NCBI GenBank assembly: GCA_019722365.1
Contig: JADFUC010000073.1
Span: 62,001 to 126,000, forward strand
Source: Lithospermum erythrorhizon
Taxonomy: Eukaryota; Streptophyta; Magnoliopsida; Boraginales; Boraginaceae
Direction of reading: 5' to 3'
DNA: 64,000 bases
Below the pieces are notes generated by a model. That model ran no database searches. It saw nothing but the letters and a program-made list of their open reading frames with translations, and was not told the DNA's origin. Below are positions 1-12,801 of this stretch, one piece after another. A program made the translations under genes and the position numbers. Positions within the stretch are counted from its first letter, which is position 1. Every line of letters starts with the position of its first letter.

Positions 1-3000
1 GAGTGGAAAATGCAGCTACCTGCAACCTGATGTTTACTCAAGTAGTGCTCCTTGCTTTCTCCAAGATCCTGAAGAATGGAGCAGTTTCTCAACATGTGAC
101 CACTAAAAGAAGATCTATAATCAGCCATCTGAGTTGCACAAATATCTTGCTTCATGTAAGGAAAATATGTATTGTCACTATTGTTTGAATTCCAGGAGGA
201 ACCATGATGGCCTTTGTTGTTGTTGTCATCATTTATCTCAGATAAACCATCAGGCAACTTCAATGAATCATCAACTGTATCCAAAATCTTCGAAATGATG
301 TTTGAAATTACTCGACTCTCCAAAGCAGCCAAAGCAGAATTCTCATCATCATTATCCCATTTATCATCATCTATCCGTCGCAGGTGTTCCACTATTTCTT
401 CATTGGAAAATGAGTTTGAACCTCGGTAGATCCTATCTGTTTTGGCAAAAGTCTGGAATTTTGTCTCATGGAATCCATTATCTAGCACTGAATTCCCAGA
501 TGTAAACGATGAAGGAGCTTCATCTTCCTGAATCTGAACGACATTGTGATCAAAACTAAAATTACTTGTACTATGAGACATCTCATGCACAGAAAACTGA
601 CCAACAGATTTCTCTTGAGTTTCTGTAGGATAAGATTGATGGAGAAAAGCTATATTATTCAGAACATTGCAACTATCTGATCCTTGAGCATTCAAAGATC
701 TAAAATCTTCTCTATAAGGTGCATCAGTGATGTCTCTCGACTCCATAGAGAATCCCTTCATAAGGTGATCAGAAGATGAAGGTTTAGATAACCTAGGGTC
801 AGAATATAGGTTCTGATCATGAGTATCTTTGTCAACTGTTAGTGAAGACAAGTCTGAGCATAGGTTCGGAATCCTCTTATCTTCAACAATATTTCCATCG
901 TTTTCGGCATCAGAACTACTTGGTCGCCCTACTACATCTACATATGTTGTAATCTTGTTAGGAGTTCCGTCTTTGATCTTCGGCTGAAGCACATTAGGAA
1001 TTTGAAAACTATAATTCATCACACCAGGCGACGGATCCTGAATAATTGAAGCGAATGGAATCTTATTCTGTATAGAGCTAAATAGAACACAATTAACATC
1101 TATTGGTCATACTGAAAAGAATAGTGAAAGTAAAAAAATAGTTAACCAATAAAAGGTGTGTTTAAACTAGAATTTAGGAAAAGATAAAAAATACCAAGCT
1201 TCTTGAACTGGTAGCATTGCTGATTTCATCCACTGGAGGTGGCAAGACATTCCCACAGCGCCTTATTGAGTTATTTGCATCACCAACAATTTGTTGGACT
1301 CTATTCCTTTAAGTAGAAGCAGAAATCAACAACATGAATGTTAGTAGAAATTACACAACAATTACATTGAAGAACATAATACTACTTTAAATGCAGCACT
1401 AAGGCAGCTATTTAAAGACGAGTACATTTATAAGTTTGATCCTTAAGTTTCTTGTGTACATTTAAATGCACACACTAAATCAGTTACACAAGTTAAGATC
1501 ACCAACTAAGAATAATACTGCAAGAATAATGACTACAACATCGAATGAGTAAATAATGAGTTGACAATTATACAGGCACCTTGAACCTTTTGATACATGG
1601 AGTACAAATGAAAATACCAAGCATTTGATTTCACGTAAAAAATGGATAAATGACATCATTCATATTCTACAAAATAATAAAAAGAAAATCTGATCACATT
1701 GAAGAATAACAAAAAGTTATGTAGGTCAAATGGGAAAATATAAAAATCATACTCCCCACTGATTCTATGCACATACTGGTCACCATGAAAACCCACTCCA
1801 CCGGCCCACCCTCATTGAGAAAAGTAATACTAATGTTAAGTAGTAAATAAATATTGATACACAAACAAATCAAACTAATTGAATTTTGGCAATCCATACC
1901 TTGTTTGAACAGCAGCTTCCTCATCTTTATGGAAACTATCTTCTTCCTTTCCAAACCTATGCAAGTATAAACAACCAGGATTGTTGCAGGGCTGACCAAT
2001 AGATTAGAATATACATTAACAAAGTAAACTTTTGCTGTTGATAATAGATTGAGTTCTAATTTCAACGAGTACAGGTAGAATATTATCGATCCATACCAGA
2101 TTTCTCAACCAGGCATGACAATATTTTGCAGTTCCGAACGATGCCCTGAAAATAATAAATCAATCAGGAGACTGTATCTCAATCCAACCTAAAACTCAGA
2201 ATTAACAATTGCTAACTTCAAAAGTCTGCCTTCCAGGATAAAACCATGAATTGACTGAATGCATCGAATAGCCTCCTGCTCTTTAGAATACGTAACGTAT
2301 CTGAAACACAAAGAACCATATTAAGCATAGTTGGTATAAACAAATAAGAAAATCCATGTCAAGCTATATCAGTTTCTAAGACATTACATAATTGATGCAA
2401 AGAGGCAGAGACAGGGCTGAATGTAGGAAAGCTGCACTCTCCAAATATGGATACAATACTATTTTAATTTTCCTTCCCAACATTTTCTTAATATATAAAT
2501 AAGAATATAATATATATACATATATATCTAAAGATCTATTGCTGGATAGATTCCCTTGGCAACTAATCCTCTTGATAATGCGATATTAGTATCTAAATGC
2601 AAATAATAATAAATGCTTAGGAGCAGGGTCAGTTAAATCATCTGCAGGTAGATAAACTGCTTGAATAGAAGTTATGGATCTGCTTTGGTAGAAGTAATTC
2701 TTTCTTGTAAAGTACCCATTTACAAATTGTTGTAATATACATATATTATAGTTTCAAAGGCAACTTTACTAAAAACTTAAGACATCAAGCGAATACTATT
2801 GAAGATAACGAAGTCAAGACTTGAAAAACTAAAGAGTGCTAACATATACGCTACAAGTATCATTCACAAATTGTTGAATGGCCCCGCCAGCAGTCCGAGA
2901 TAGCGACATTTTAGTAACTTTTCCATATTGTCCAAAATATTTCTTTCGCTGTAAGACCTGTTCAATAAGATATGTATAAGAAGTTAAAAGGCAATAGCTA

Positions 3001-6000
3001 ATATCATATCTGGACCAATAACTACAAAACAGAAGGAACAACAAGTTAACATCAATCAAGGTTAGAGATGACAAATAGAAGTGCTAAGGAAAAGAGTGCA
3101 AGAAGAGCTCACATCTTCATTAGCAAGACTAAGAGGAAGACCAATTACATAAGCCATTTTCCGCTGGATAACTCTAATATCTGTAAGGTCCTTCTTTACT
3201 TCATTTGTTTTTGGCTTTGCTTTTGGTGGTTTGATCTTCTTGTTGGAAATGTTTGAGTCCATCCTATTTAACAAAAAGGAAAGATAAAAATTAAAGCACA
3301 GTTCAACCATTTTCAAAATGATGGTCAAAGAAGAATTTAAATGTCAACACATGGTGACCTTTCAAATTTTGCTTGTGCTGCCACTATATTTTCCTTTTCA
3401 TATATTGTCCGACAGGCAGGACACCGCCCCTCGGTCTCTTCTTTCTCTGCCATGTCCATTATGTGATGCCAACACCAAACACACACCTGTGAAATTCAGA
3501 AGCAACAGGGAAATTGATATAAATCAAGTGACACATTAAATTCTCCAAGAGAATAAATTACTCAAATTATTACACTTATGAAAACGGTAGGTACAACCAT
3601 TCTGGTGTCCATTCCCAAGAAATTGCCTGAATACGCTACATATAACGTCAGGAAAAATATGATATCAAGCACTGTCGTTGGTTAATACCAATTTATATAT
3701 TCAGGGGATATAGAAAAATCATGATTTGCATAAGTAATTTATCATCTCAATGATCAAACACATGCCCTCAATAGTCGATGATTTTGCAGTGTGTTCATCT
3801 TGTACAGTTTATACGGAGTATATGTTAAAAAAAAATTGTATGGACTTTTTCCCATTTACTTGCCATTATTATGAATACCTTGAACTCTTCAGGAGTAACT
3901 TCTTAAATTGATGGTACATCTTCATTACTGTTTACTTCTCAAGTGAACATATTTTCTACAACAACATACCCCAATGGCTCAATGCCTCTAAAGAGAATCC
4001 CGCCTAAGCTAAGTGTGTGTGGGGGGTTGATTATGTGCATCTTTACCCTTTTGATATCAGTGAGATTGTTTACAAATTGACCCTAGATGAAGTGCAAATA
4101 CTATCTTCTACTTCATAATTGATAAAAAGTGTAGCCAGTGTAATGAGCCATTTTGATTATTCTACACTATATTTAAGAGCCCGGAGCCAGAGAATATAAA
4201 TACTTAACATATTCTGTAATTTAATAATTATTTTGTTGAAAAATGATCGCCTTCTTTGAGATATTTGAAAGGTGTTCTGCACATTTCAATGTGTTGCTCC
4301 TTGTGAAATGATACTCACTCATATTTATAATTAATCCTCATTACCAACATTCCTTACAAACATAAAGTGAATTGAGTGATGTAAGTATGTAACAAAAACA
4401 AGACTTGTTACCCTTGGAGACATCAGCATGAAATTCTTAAATGCTACCACAACAGGACACCAACTAGAAAATTTTAGTGATTAAGTCTTTTCTGACATCA
4501 TCATTACATCTATTAGTTTGTTGTGATAACATCATTATTACTATAAGATAGTCAACACATCTAAAAAAACAACATGCACATATAGATATAACTGGTTTAT
4601 ATACTAACACCCCTTCCCAAAAAGAATTATATACTGTGATTCGAGAAATGTATAACTTGTGACCCTTAAAGAATATGTATGTGTTTCTAAATGCCACTGC
4701 AAAGTGGCAGACTTAACAATTCCAACGTTCAGCTTGCTCAGATAAATTTAGTCGTTACATATTTGTTGAATTCAACGGTAATTGGATAGATATGATTCAC
4801 TTAATTAAATATGATCGCAAGACCGGCCTTCACTTAACTCTTTTAGTGATTCAGACAGCAGTACTGGATTCGACAGGCAAGTAGGCGAAACCACAAGTAC
4901 TTTTACAGTACTTTTCCTAACTCATTCAATAGGGAAAGGCTTCTCAAGTAATCACCCACCCAAAGATCTATTACAGTCAAACACTCCTAACATTGCAGTT
5001 CCTATTATAAATTATTACAGAAAGGAATGTGGTTTTTGATGGTATGGTTACTGCTAGTCAAATCCTTTAGATACTTATCTCACTCATACAATCAATGTTT
5101 CAGGTTATTTCACCAGACAGATATACTCCCTCCTCACAACAAACAAACAAATCAACAACCCTAGATGTATTAAAGTTTGTGAAGGCACCACCAACAGGTA
5201 ACCTACTCTGACAGCACCGAAAAATCAGTTACCACTATCCCGCATTGAAACTCCATATTGTGAGTTTGTGACTAGCTTAAAATCTGGCAGACTAACCATA
5301 TAACCAAGGCTAAAAATCTTTACACAACGCTTGGAAAGCCTTATAATCTCTCTTAGAACTATTCCATGTCTAGCAGCTCAACCTTTTGGAAATCATATCA
5401 GACGGGCCATACCTTGATGGTATGAGCAATACAAATTTAATTATTTACCAATTACCACTATTTTATATCTAAACTTTAGTCCTTTCCATGCTCAATTTTT
5501 AACCATTACTAATTGTGCATGTGTTGTGCTTGTTTTGGTTGTATTCTATGAAATATTTATCCCCATATTTATTATAACATAAAAAACAAAAATACAACTG
5601 TTGTGTCACTATCTACCAGTGTCCACCAAGGTATCAACAAGATTCTATTCAGATGCACGATAAACATGACAAAGTACCCTTATAACCAGAGAAAAAGTAA
5701 TAGATATTCCTATTAAACAATAACACATTTCTCGTCAAAATTTTGACTATTTTCTCGTCAAAATTTTGACTAACTACCAGAACCAGAATGACTTTTACAG
5801 TTAAAAAGAATCAAACAATTTGAACCGACTCTGCTTCCGAACATTTGAAATAATAATTCACCTCAACTAGTTCAATCGAAAAAAATTCATACGTAAAATT
5901 GAGCTTAATTTCATCTTTCAAAGTACAAATTGTAGAACCTGATAGCCACATTTGCAAGGCTTGAATTGCTGATCGGTCCAGTCCGTTTCTTCCGCACAGA

Positions 6001-6034
6001 GAGGACACCTCGTCTCATCTTCATTGTTCATCAT
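1..6034 (-). CDS. NOT4: NOT4-like E3 ubiquitin ligase (CCR4-NOT subunit 4), 3' end outside window
   Basis: The minus-strand exons read 5939-6034, 3359-3486, 3113-3263, 2847-2957, 2217-2299, 2097-2145, 1900-1991, 1195-1300 and <1-1067. Exon 1 starts with two ATGs. It opens a C4C4 RING finger (Cys10, 13, 27, 29, 34, 37, 54, 57) with the NOT4 signatures CPLCAEE and CVWCWHHIM. An RRM follows (YFGQYGKV, TCSVYVTY, IQSIHGF), then a CCCH-type zinc finger (CNNPGCLYLH). The last exon is a long low-complexity Ser/Asn/Asp-rich tail, open to the window edge. In the known family, NOT4 pairs a RING E3 ligase with an RNA-binding module and works with the CCR4-NOT deadenylase in co-translational quality control. 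All junctions are GT-AG except exon 4 to exon 5, which is problematic (see findings). The start was chosen because the second codon is also ATG and the RING begins at residue 10. The identification is very secure; the exact ends of exons 4 and 5 are inferred from the protein family. Confidence 0.93.
5734..5770. repeat. Duplicated 14-bp perfect palindrome in NOT4 intron 1
   Basis: GTCAAAATTTTGAC occurs at 5734-5747 and again at 5757-5770. Each copy is embedded in a 23-bp direct repeat (tttctc plus the palindrome plus ta). Confidence 0.85.
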
Positions 6035-6037
6035 TTT

Positions 6038-6800
6038 CCTAACCGAAAAAAAAATCAATCAAAACTTTTACTTAACTTATAATTCAAAATACAAACTTAA
6101 AAAATTCAAGTCGTCAAACAAGGTGCATATAAATTACATACACTACACTGCGAATTTTAACTCGAATAATAATCTGTCACTGCTAAATTAACCGAATAAA
6201 CATACAGAAAAATGCAATTCCTATACAGATCGAAAGGAAACAATGTTTCACTAAAAAAATGTACCAAAATTCAAACTTAACAAATTTAATTCGACAAGAA
6301 CCAGCAGCTACATTACATATACATATATTACGAGTTCTAATTAATTCTAAATTGAAACAAAATTACGTCAAATTGCAAAAAATCCAGAAAAATGCAATTC
6401 GCTTCCAGATCAACAACAAAAAATAATGTACCAAAAATAAAAAAATTCAAGTTGACAAAACGAACAGCTACATTACATATACATACATTACGAGTTATAA
6501 TAAACCCTAAATTGAAAAAATTATATGCAATTGCAACAAAAAAACCAAAAAAAATCCAGAAAAAATCAATTTCCTTCCAGACAACAACAAAAATTAATGT
6601 ACAACTAAAATAACAGAATGTACAAAAAAATTGTGGCACAAAAAATACACACATTAATGAAACAAACAAATTAAATACAAACACATTTAGGCATATATAT
6701 TTACATATACGTAGACGAAAAATGTGAATTTATGAAGAAAATTGGAAAATAAATGTTTAAGGGTTTGCAAAATTGAATAAAATGGGGAAAATGAGAAACC
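6038..6800 (-). other. Probable leader (5' UTR) intron of the NOT4-like gene
   Basis: An acceptor (CGGTTAG, then GAAAATG) lies 4 nt upstream of the NOT4 ATG. A plausible donor (AAAAAG, then GTTTCT) lies at about 6800, so an intron of about 760 nt (6039-6799) would sit in the 5' UTR. The sequence upstream of 6800 on the minus strand is pyrimidine-rich and looks like a short transcribed leader up to about 6890. This is inferred from splice-like signals only. The interval contains no convincing coding sequence and is largely filled by a tandem repeat. Confidence 0.5.
6205..6605. repeat. Tandem repeat, unit about 175 bp, in the NOT4 leader intron
   Basis: The same text recurs starting at 6205, 6385 and 6556. 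Each unit begins with CAGAAAAATGCAATT or a close variant. It then shows a 'ttccagatcaacaac' stretch, a 'taatgtaccaaaa' stretch, 'gctacattacatatacata' and 'attacgag'. The first two units are about 180 and 171 bp long and the third is partial. A weaker relative may extend left to about 6090. There are no open frames of interest. Confidence 0.75.
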
Positions 6801-6960
6801 TTTTTGATGAAATTGGATATTAATAATTTTGAATGGTAAGAGAGAAAAGCTGCAGAGAAAGAGGAAAGAGATGCCAAAAATCAAAACAGGAGAGATTGTG
6901 TGTCAGTGGATTCATTGCCACAAAATTCAAACTTGCCTTTACTAATTCTCCCATTTATTT

Positions 6961-7216
6961 TAATTGACATTTTTGAATTTCGACTTTCGAAACTTTTATT
7001 GTAAATTAATTTTTGGATTTGTTTTAGTTGACGTTTTTTAATTTTGTGTGTTGAAGCTTTTGATGTACAAAATTAATTTTGGATTTGTTTCTTTGACGGT
7101 TTTTTAATCTTGTGTGTGTGTGAAACATTGATTGTAAATTAATTTTGGATTTGTTTTTAATTGATGTTTTTTAATTTTGTGCGTCGAAACTTTGATTGTA
7201 ACTAATTTTTGGAAAA
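6961..7216. repeat. Minisatellite-like tandem repeat, unit about 65 bp, just upstream of NOT4
   Basis: Four imperfect units each run 'ttgacgttttttaattttgt', 'gaaactttgattgta', 'aattaattttggatttg'. They begin near 6961, 7027, 7090 and 7160. The array lies about 70-330 bp upstream of the probable NOT4 transcription start, so it falls in the promoter region of that gene. Confidence 0.8.
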
Positions 7217-8468
7217 GCACAGAGCATGAAAAAATCTTACGAGAATCTTTTGTTTGGAAAAAGTTGAAAGGCTAGTTCTTTGAGGAAGTTGTGTGAATAA
7301 AATGAAATCGGATTATAAGCTACAATGAGTGATCTTGAAAGGTTACTGGTTGATATCTACAGTAGGCGAAGCTAGAGAATCGAATACCGTGTGATCCCAG
7401 GTATGTACATATATGATGACAACTTCCTTGATAGTTGAAAATAGAAGGAGATATATACGTAAAGTTGAGAACAAAAAGAACAACGAGTCAAAACTAAATG
7501 TTCATTAATCGACCCAGTGATATGAGCATGCTAAGAAGAAGTAATTCTTTATTTCTTCTTAAGTGGTGTTAGATTTGAGTGGGGAGCTAGCCACTTGTCT
7601 AAATGTCATATGTAGTCATTATAATGATGCTTTTCGAATCCCAAAACTTAAAGATTAGGCCAAAATCATCGTTATAGAAAATGATATTTTGTGTAAAACT
7701 TACACATATCGTTACTATAAGTAACAAACCTTTGTTGATTCCACCACAATCTAATGTTATTTTGGAGAGATCTTTGGATACATGATCCAAACAAGAAAAC
7801 CTCTAACAAGCCATGAAAAACAACTAGATTGCCTCGTCCCACTGATCGATTGTTAAATTAAAAGGAATCAAACGCAAGCGGTAGTATGTTCTTGATTGTG
7901 TTGATCATTTCTTGGATCAAAGGGGCATAGATACTCTAATCAATCACGTGGGTTTCACGAGGCTTTGAAATAGTTTAGACACAATCTTGGACCAAAGCGA
8001 CGTGTGTGAGGAGCTTGGAAGATAGAATATCTGTGTCCCAAGAAGATTCTCACAAAGCTTATGTTGAATTGCGATTCTTAGACCTGAGTGACAGGATTTC
8101 ATAGGTACTGGAGTGGTACACTTTGACCTTGTCAAACGTCTTCTGTAACAGGAGGATTATAACGGCAAGTGTTGAGTATTTCTGAAGTATATTAAGAGCA
8201 CAGGTATAATAGGATTACATACAACTTGATATTTTGGTAGATTTTTGGGATCTTGGGGAGTTAAGGGTGATTAAGTGCGCTCGGCTATGAGTTGAATGTC
8301 AGCGTTAACTTTTCCATTAACGAGACAACTACAGGCGTAAGAGTTTGGTGACACGTATCTTCTACGCTTAGGCAGTGCTTTGAAGTGCGTATCGAATGAA
8401 TAGATTAATGAGGTATCATAAAGCGTCTTATACTATATCATAAATCGTCGAGGGCAAGTTGGAGTGTT
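7217..8468 (+). other. Unassigned stretch ending in a polypurine-tract-like sequence
   Basis: No convincing ORF was found. The end (8444-8468, 'gagggcaagttggag' followed directly by TGTTGGAAAT) has the form of a Copia polypurine tract abutting a 3' LTR. The stretch is therefore probably a non-coding 3' internal remnant of a plus-strand retroelement. No reverse transcriptase or RNase H could be read in it. Confidence 0.35.
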
Positions 8469-9300
8469 GGAAATGAGATAATCGATCTCATAAAATGCCG
8501 TTGAACAATTTAAGATTGATCGGCCGATTTAAACTTTGTTATTTCAAAACTATAAGTTGATATATATTAATTGTTTGACAATTAATATTTAAGGTACAGT
8601 ATCGACATTAGGGGTTATGATGGCTTATTAGGGTCCTTACATGAAATCTATATTAAGATGATGTCCGGAGGTTAATATTATCTAATATATATTGTTATTA
8701 GCGATCCGTCGAAGAGGTCGCTTCCTGTGATAATCAGACTAATAATAGTAATATTATAATTTTCCGTGTTTAAAGTGAAGCGTGAAGGAAAAATTCGGGG
8801 TTTTAAATAGAACTATATAAGGACTTTGGGGAATTTCCAATTGTTGGAAATAGCATCATAGTCGACTAAAAGGTGTAGGGGATAGGGATTCCGGAATCTT
8901 CTTCAAAAAGCATAATTCTAGAATATTCTATCTAGCATTTTATGTGCCTTTATTTAAGGAATAAGAAGTGAGATGAAATTGGAACTCTTCCCCACTTGTT
9001 TTAGTCGACTAAATAAGGTGAGAAAGAAGGTAGAATTACGGAGAATTTATGCTCCTTAGAAATAACATGTGTTTCTTTTATAAATAGAGGAAATTTCATA
9101 CTCATGGTTCATTGAGCAATAATTCTTGCATTTTGAAGTTAGAGAATTCTCTCTTTCCTCTTTGTAGTTTGGCCTCCCACTTTAGGTAGAAGAAATAGTT
9201 TTCTCCATCTTTTGATTTGAGTTTTGGCTTTAATCGTTACAGTAAAGCAGCGGAGGAGTTTGGGTCAATTCTTAGTATGGATGCTGCTTTGAGGAATCTT
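8469..9300 (+). mobile_element. Copia-type LTR-like segment (family with TGTTGGAAAT start)
   Basis: The segment starts TGTTGGAAATGAGATAAT right after a polypurine-like tract. A TATA box-like TATAAATAGAGG lies near 9080 and a pyrimidine-rich transcribed leader follows. Its blocks (ttaatat.atgtccgg, attgttattagcgatc, gaggtcgc) match the reverse complement of the segment ending at 41054. The right end is not defined. I infer an LTR of an old Copia element in plus orientation. Confidence 0.5.
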
Positions 9301-10529
9301 CACGATTTAGGTATATGGTTCATCCAGTTTTCCACTTGCCGTTAAAACTAGGAAGAAGGGTTTCCCGGCATGATTTAGATTTTGTTATTTTTTGTATAAT
9401 CCGTAGCATTTGGGATTCGCATCCTATTAGTTTAGAACTAGTTAGATATGAATATAAAACATCAATAATTACTTTACATTGCGATATCATGTGGGCCTGG
9501 GGTATTTTAGGCAAAAGAATTTGAATTTCAATTTAGGTAAGAAATTTGATGTCTCTTACTCAATGGATCTCCCTCATAGTTACAATTATGAAATGTACTT
9601 TGATGATAACATGGTTAGTCTTGATAGGTCTCAGTTAGACTATATAGAGGATGCATTTGATGGAGGTTTTCCCTTGATCCAGGATTAGATTGAAGTTACA
9701 GGAAAAACCCGATATTTCTTTTTTCGGTGATTATATTCATAAAAGCGGTTTTGGAAGAATACTCATTTCCTTTTACAAGCCATTAATAAAAGTCATATTA
9801 CTTGGATACATTGGCAATTGAGGAGGCTTTGGAAGATTGCCCCAATTCATTCCAAAAATAAAGGCATTTCAGGGAGTTGTCATAACTTTGGTAATCTTTA
9901 CTATTGTTCTTATACTACTTCAAATATTATTTCATATTATAACCACTATTGTACCTTTGATATATATAATCTAGGAATAAGAATTCCGATGGATCTTCTC
10001 CTTATTAGCACTCCCTTCATCCCACAAAGATTGTCCTCTTTTCTTATAGGTATAACTTTCAAACTTTGACTTAAATATATTTATTTGTGTTGTATTATAT
10101 TTTATAAAAAATATATCCATGGAAAGAGTTTGAAATATATTTTTCATTGATATAGTTTTAGAAACAGTATTTATAAATCTGAGCAAAATATCTCTTTGTC
10201 AAGAAGTTCAAGAGATATAACGAAGTCGAAGTGGACAATTTTTGTGGGATGAAAGAATATATTCTTTGAAGATACCTATTCGGTCTATTTTTATAAAGGC
10301 ATTAAAATATCCACATCGACGTTGGCTTGAGAGCCACGAGCTTCTCTTACGCTCATGTCAACGTTACTTCCATTAGCTCGGCTTGTACCTTATAATCGGC
10401 CCGCGTCGACATCGAAAAAATTTCCACTAGTGACAATGATCAAAGAGAACCTTGAGTTTCTGTACGCTCATGACAAAATTAGCATTTCATACATACGGTA
10501 TTGGAAAGTGCATAGCTAGTTCATAGTAA
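9301..10529 (+). other. Unassigned region with two short unrecognised ORFs
   Basis: Two overlapping plus-strand ORFs (9315-9524 and 9479-9688, 69 aa each) follow the LTR-like segment. They may be parts of one broken frame. The second contains DLPHSYNYEMYFDD and GGFPLIQD. I do not recognise either. Their position next to an LTR suggests transposon debris, but this is inference. The rest to 10529 shows nothing I can name. Confidence 0.25.
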
Positions 10530-11466
10530 GCATCATGAACAAAAAAGCTTAATCAGAATCGAATAAATGTATATAAACGAATTATAATATACATACATAC
10601 GAATTCATATACGTATGAATACAAAATCTTACAATCTGCTTGACGGATGTTATCAACTTTCTCTCCACGGCCTCGCTTTTGAATTCCTTAGCACCTCAAA
10701 AGGAAGATGCCTCCAATTAGTCCACACGAGGAGCGGTTGAAGCAGATTTAAGGATTTCTTTAGAATAGCGAGATCAATTGGACAAGAATTTGAGTAAAAA
10801 ACTTGACTCAAATGTCAAGAGGTAAGGGGAGGGCGGCGGTTTTGAGAGAGGGAGGAGGAGAATGAAAACTTAGGTTTTTCATCTTATCTCTTTCCTTATA
10901 TAGCCCCTTCCGATTTCGCCCGAATAGCTCGACTCGTTAACTAACGAGCCAACTCGTAAAAACCGTTAACTAACTAAATGTCAACGAGTGAGTAACTAAC
11001 AAGTTACTAATGAGCTTCTCTTCTTAAACCGTTAATTGAACTAGCAAGTTAATTGATTCGATTTAGTCCAATTTGTATTTTTACATTATGTTCTTAAAAC
11101 TACCGATTAGGTATCTCGTTGATTTTAGTCAAAGCTCCCAATTTAACAATCACGTTTAATTTCATCGTGGGAAATAAGATTCAACGCCGCTCATGTGTGT
11201 GACCTTTTGGGCTCAGATAATAGCAGTTGTATAATAATATAATTGACCATTATTATTATACTTGATTATAGTAAGATCTATGATAAGCTCGCCAATCATC
11301 TCTTTATTATCATGAGAACTTGACTAGTAAATGAAATTACTATGGTTGAACATTCAGGATTTATGTAATGCCGTTTAAGCCCAAAAGCTAGTAAAATGAA
11401 TTATTGACAATTGTCACTTAACGGAGATAATTATAAAAATCAAAAATGCTGAGTTTTCCAACCATA
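10530..11466 (-). mobile_element. Solo LTR-like copy (same family as 23.7-24.7 kb), minus strand
   Basis: Read on the minus strand it begins near 11463 with TTGGAAAAC. It contains GTTCAACCATAGTAAT, a TATA box (CTATATAAGGAAAG, near 10900), a CT-rich leader and an end near 10530 (TTTTTTGTTCATG). Long blocks match the segment at 23694-24733: the gtgaccTT..gagctcgga..ta block, the 'taataatataat.gaccatta' block and 'tactatggttgaa'. No flanking internal region or target duplication was found, so a solo LTR is most likely. Confidence 0.6.
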
Positions 11467-12620
11467 CATCATCTTAGTCATAAATTACATGAAGTATTCT
11501 ATCTATTCTTTTTATATCTTATTAGGGATGCGATGTGATTTTAAATATGAATTAATATTTGGGTTATTCTTTGTTTGGGTTTATTGGATCTAGGAAGGTT
11601 CATCTTTTGCAAATGATTATTTTGACGCCGGATATAAAATCTACTTATCTTCAGTTTAAATTCTTAGATATTATTTTTGTTTTTGTCAAGCTCTGTTTGT
11701 TGGAGTGTTTGTTAGCCATGTATGCTTGTTTGTAATATGTATTAACTGTTGTATATGTAGTTATCAAAAAAAAAAAAACCTTTAATTGTAATATATATTC
11801 TGTAGTCGGACTCTTTTGGGAGGAATATATTGTGTGCTATATATCATATGACACACTTTATTAAGATTGTGACATGTACCTTATTTGTTTTTAAAAGTTA
11901 ATTTAAAAATAAAAAATAAAATATGTCATTATGTTACAAATTTTAACAAAGAGTACCACACAAAAAGTAACATATAGTCAATACACTCGTTTTTGGACGT
12001 CCCCATCTTTGTCTTTATATGTTCACTGTATCATTTAATGATAATTACAAAAATAAAATAAAAACAGAAAATAGAAAAAAGGATTACAATTCTTTCATTA
12101 GTTTCGATTTCTTGATCATAAAAATAAAAAAATATTTTATTATGTGTTTGAATAATATTACTTATATACCTAAAAAAATATTTTATCAAAAAACACTTTA
12201 GTTTTTTTTTCACTTTAGTTGATAATAAAGATAAAACGATGCTTTCCGTCGCTGTTAAGAGATAAAAAGCGAAAGATCGAGATAAATTATATTGAAGTAA
12301 ATATAGACAGCCAAAGAAAAGAAATTTTTAGTGCATAATCAAGTACATTGAAATAAGGAAGTATTAGCCGTCATTATTTCTTGATTGTTTAGAAGAAAAA
12401 TCTTTATTAAAGGCAATCGTTGATTGTGATTTACACTGAGAAGAAAAAGTTATCAACCAAATAAAAAAAAGAATATTGGGAGAGCAAAGCAAAGCTTTAA
12501 TGTAAAAATTCACATTGATAAATGGGAAATAATCGACATAATGAGAGAAATTTTTTGTTCTTCCAATAATCATTAAAGAAACAATGTGTAATTATTTCAT
12601 ACTTGTTCCAAAGAGCTAAA
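11467..12620. other. AT-rich intergenic stretch, nothing identified
   Basis: Low-complexity AT-rich DNA with short poly-A runs. No ORF, RNA gene or repeat could be supported. The right end may hold the 3' UTR and polyadenylation region of the AllA-like gene. Confidence 0.4.
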
Positions 12621-12801
12621 AAGCATACATGAGAATAGCAAGATCAAGCTTCAAATGTACATGCATCTGATGATATATACAGAAAGGCCTTGACGTATTC
12701 CAAAAGACCATTTACAAGACACACTTCACTGTTTCTCTGCTAACCAACAGTCAACAATCAGCAAACCACCACATTTGTTGAAGATCACAGCCCTGACTTG
12801 A

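Noticed and set aside
1694..2065. 123-aa minus-strand ORF over NOT4 exon 7
   Set aside because: Only its middle coincides with exon 7, in another frame; the rest is intron translation.
6337..6684. 115-aa minus-strand ORF rich in Phe/Val/Cys
   Set aside because: It lies in the AT-rich tandem repeat of the NOT4 leader intron; its composition follows the repeat and no domain is visible.
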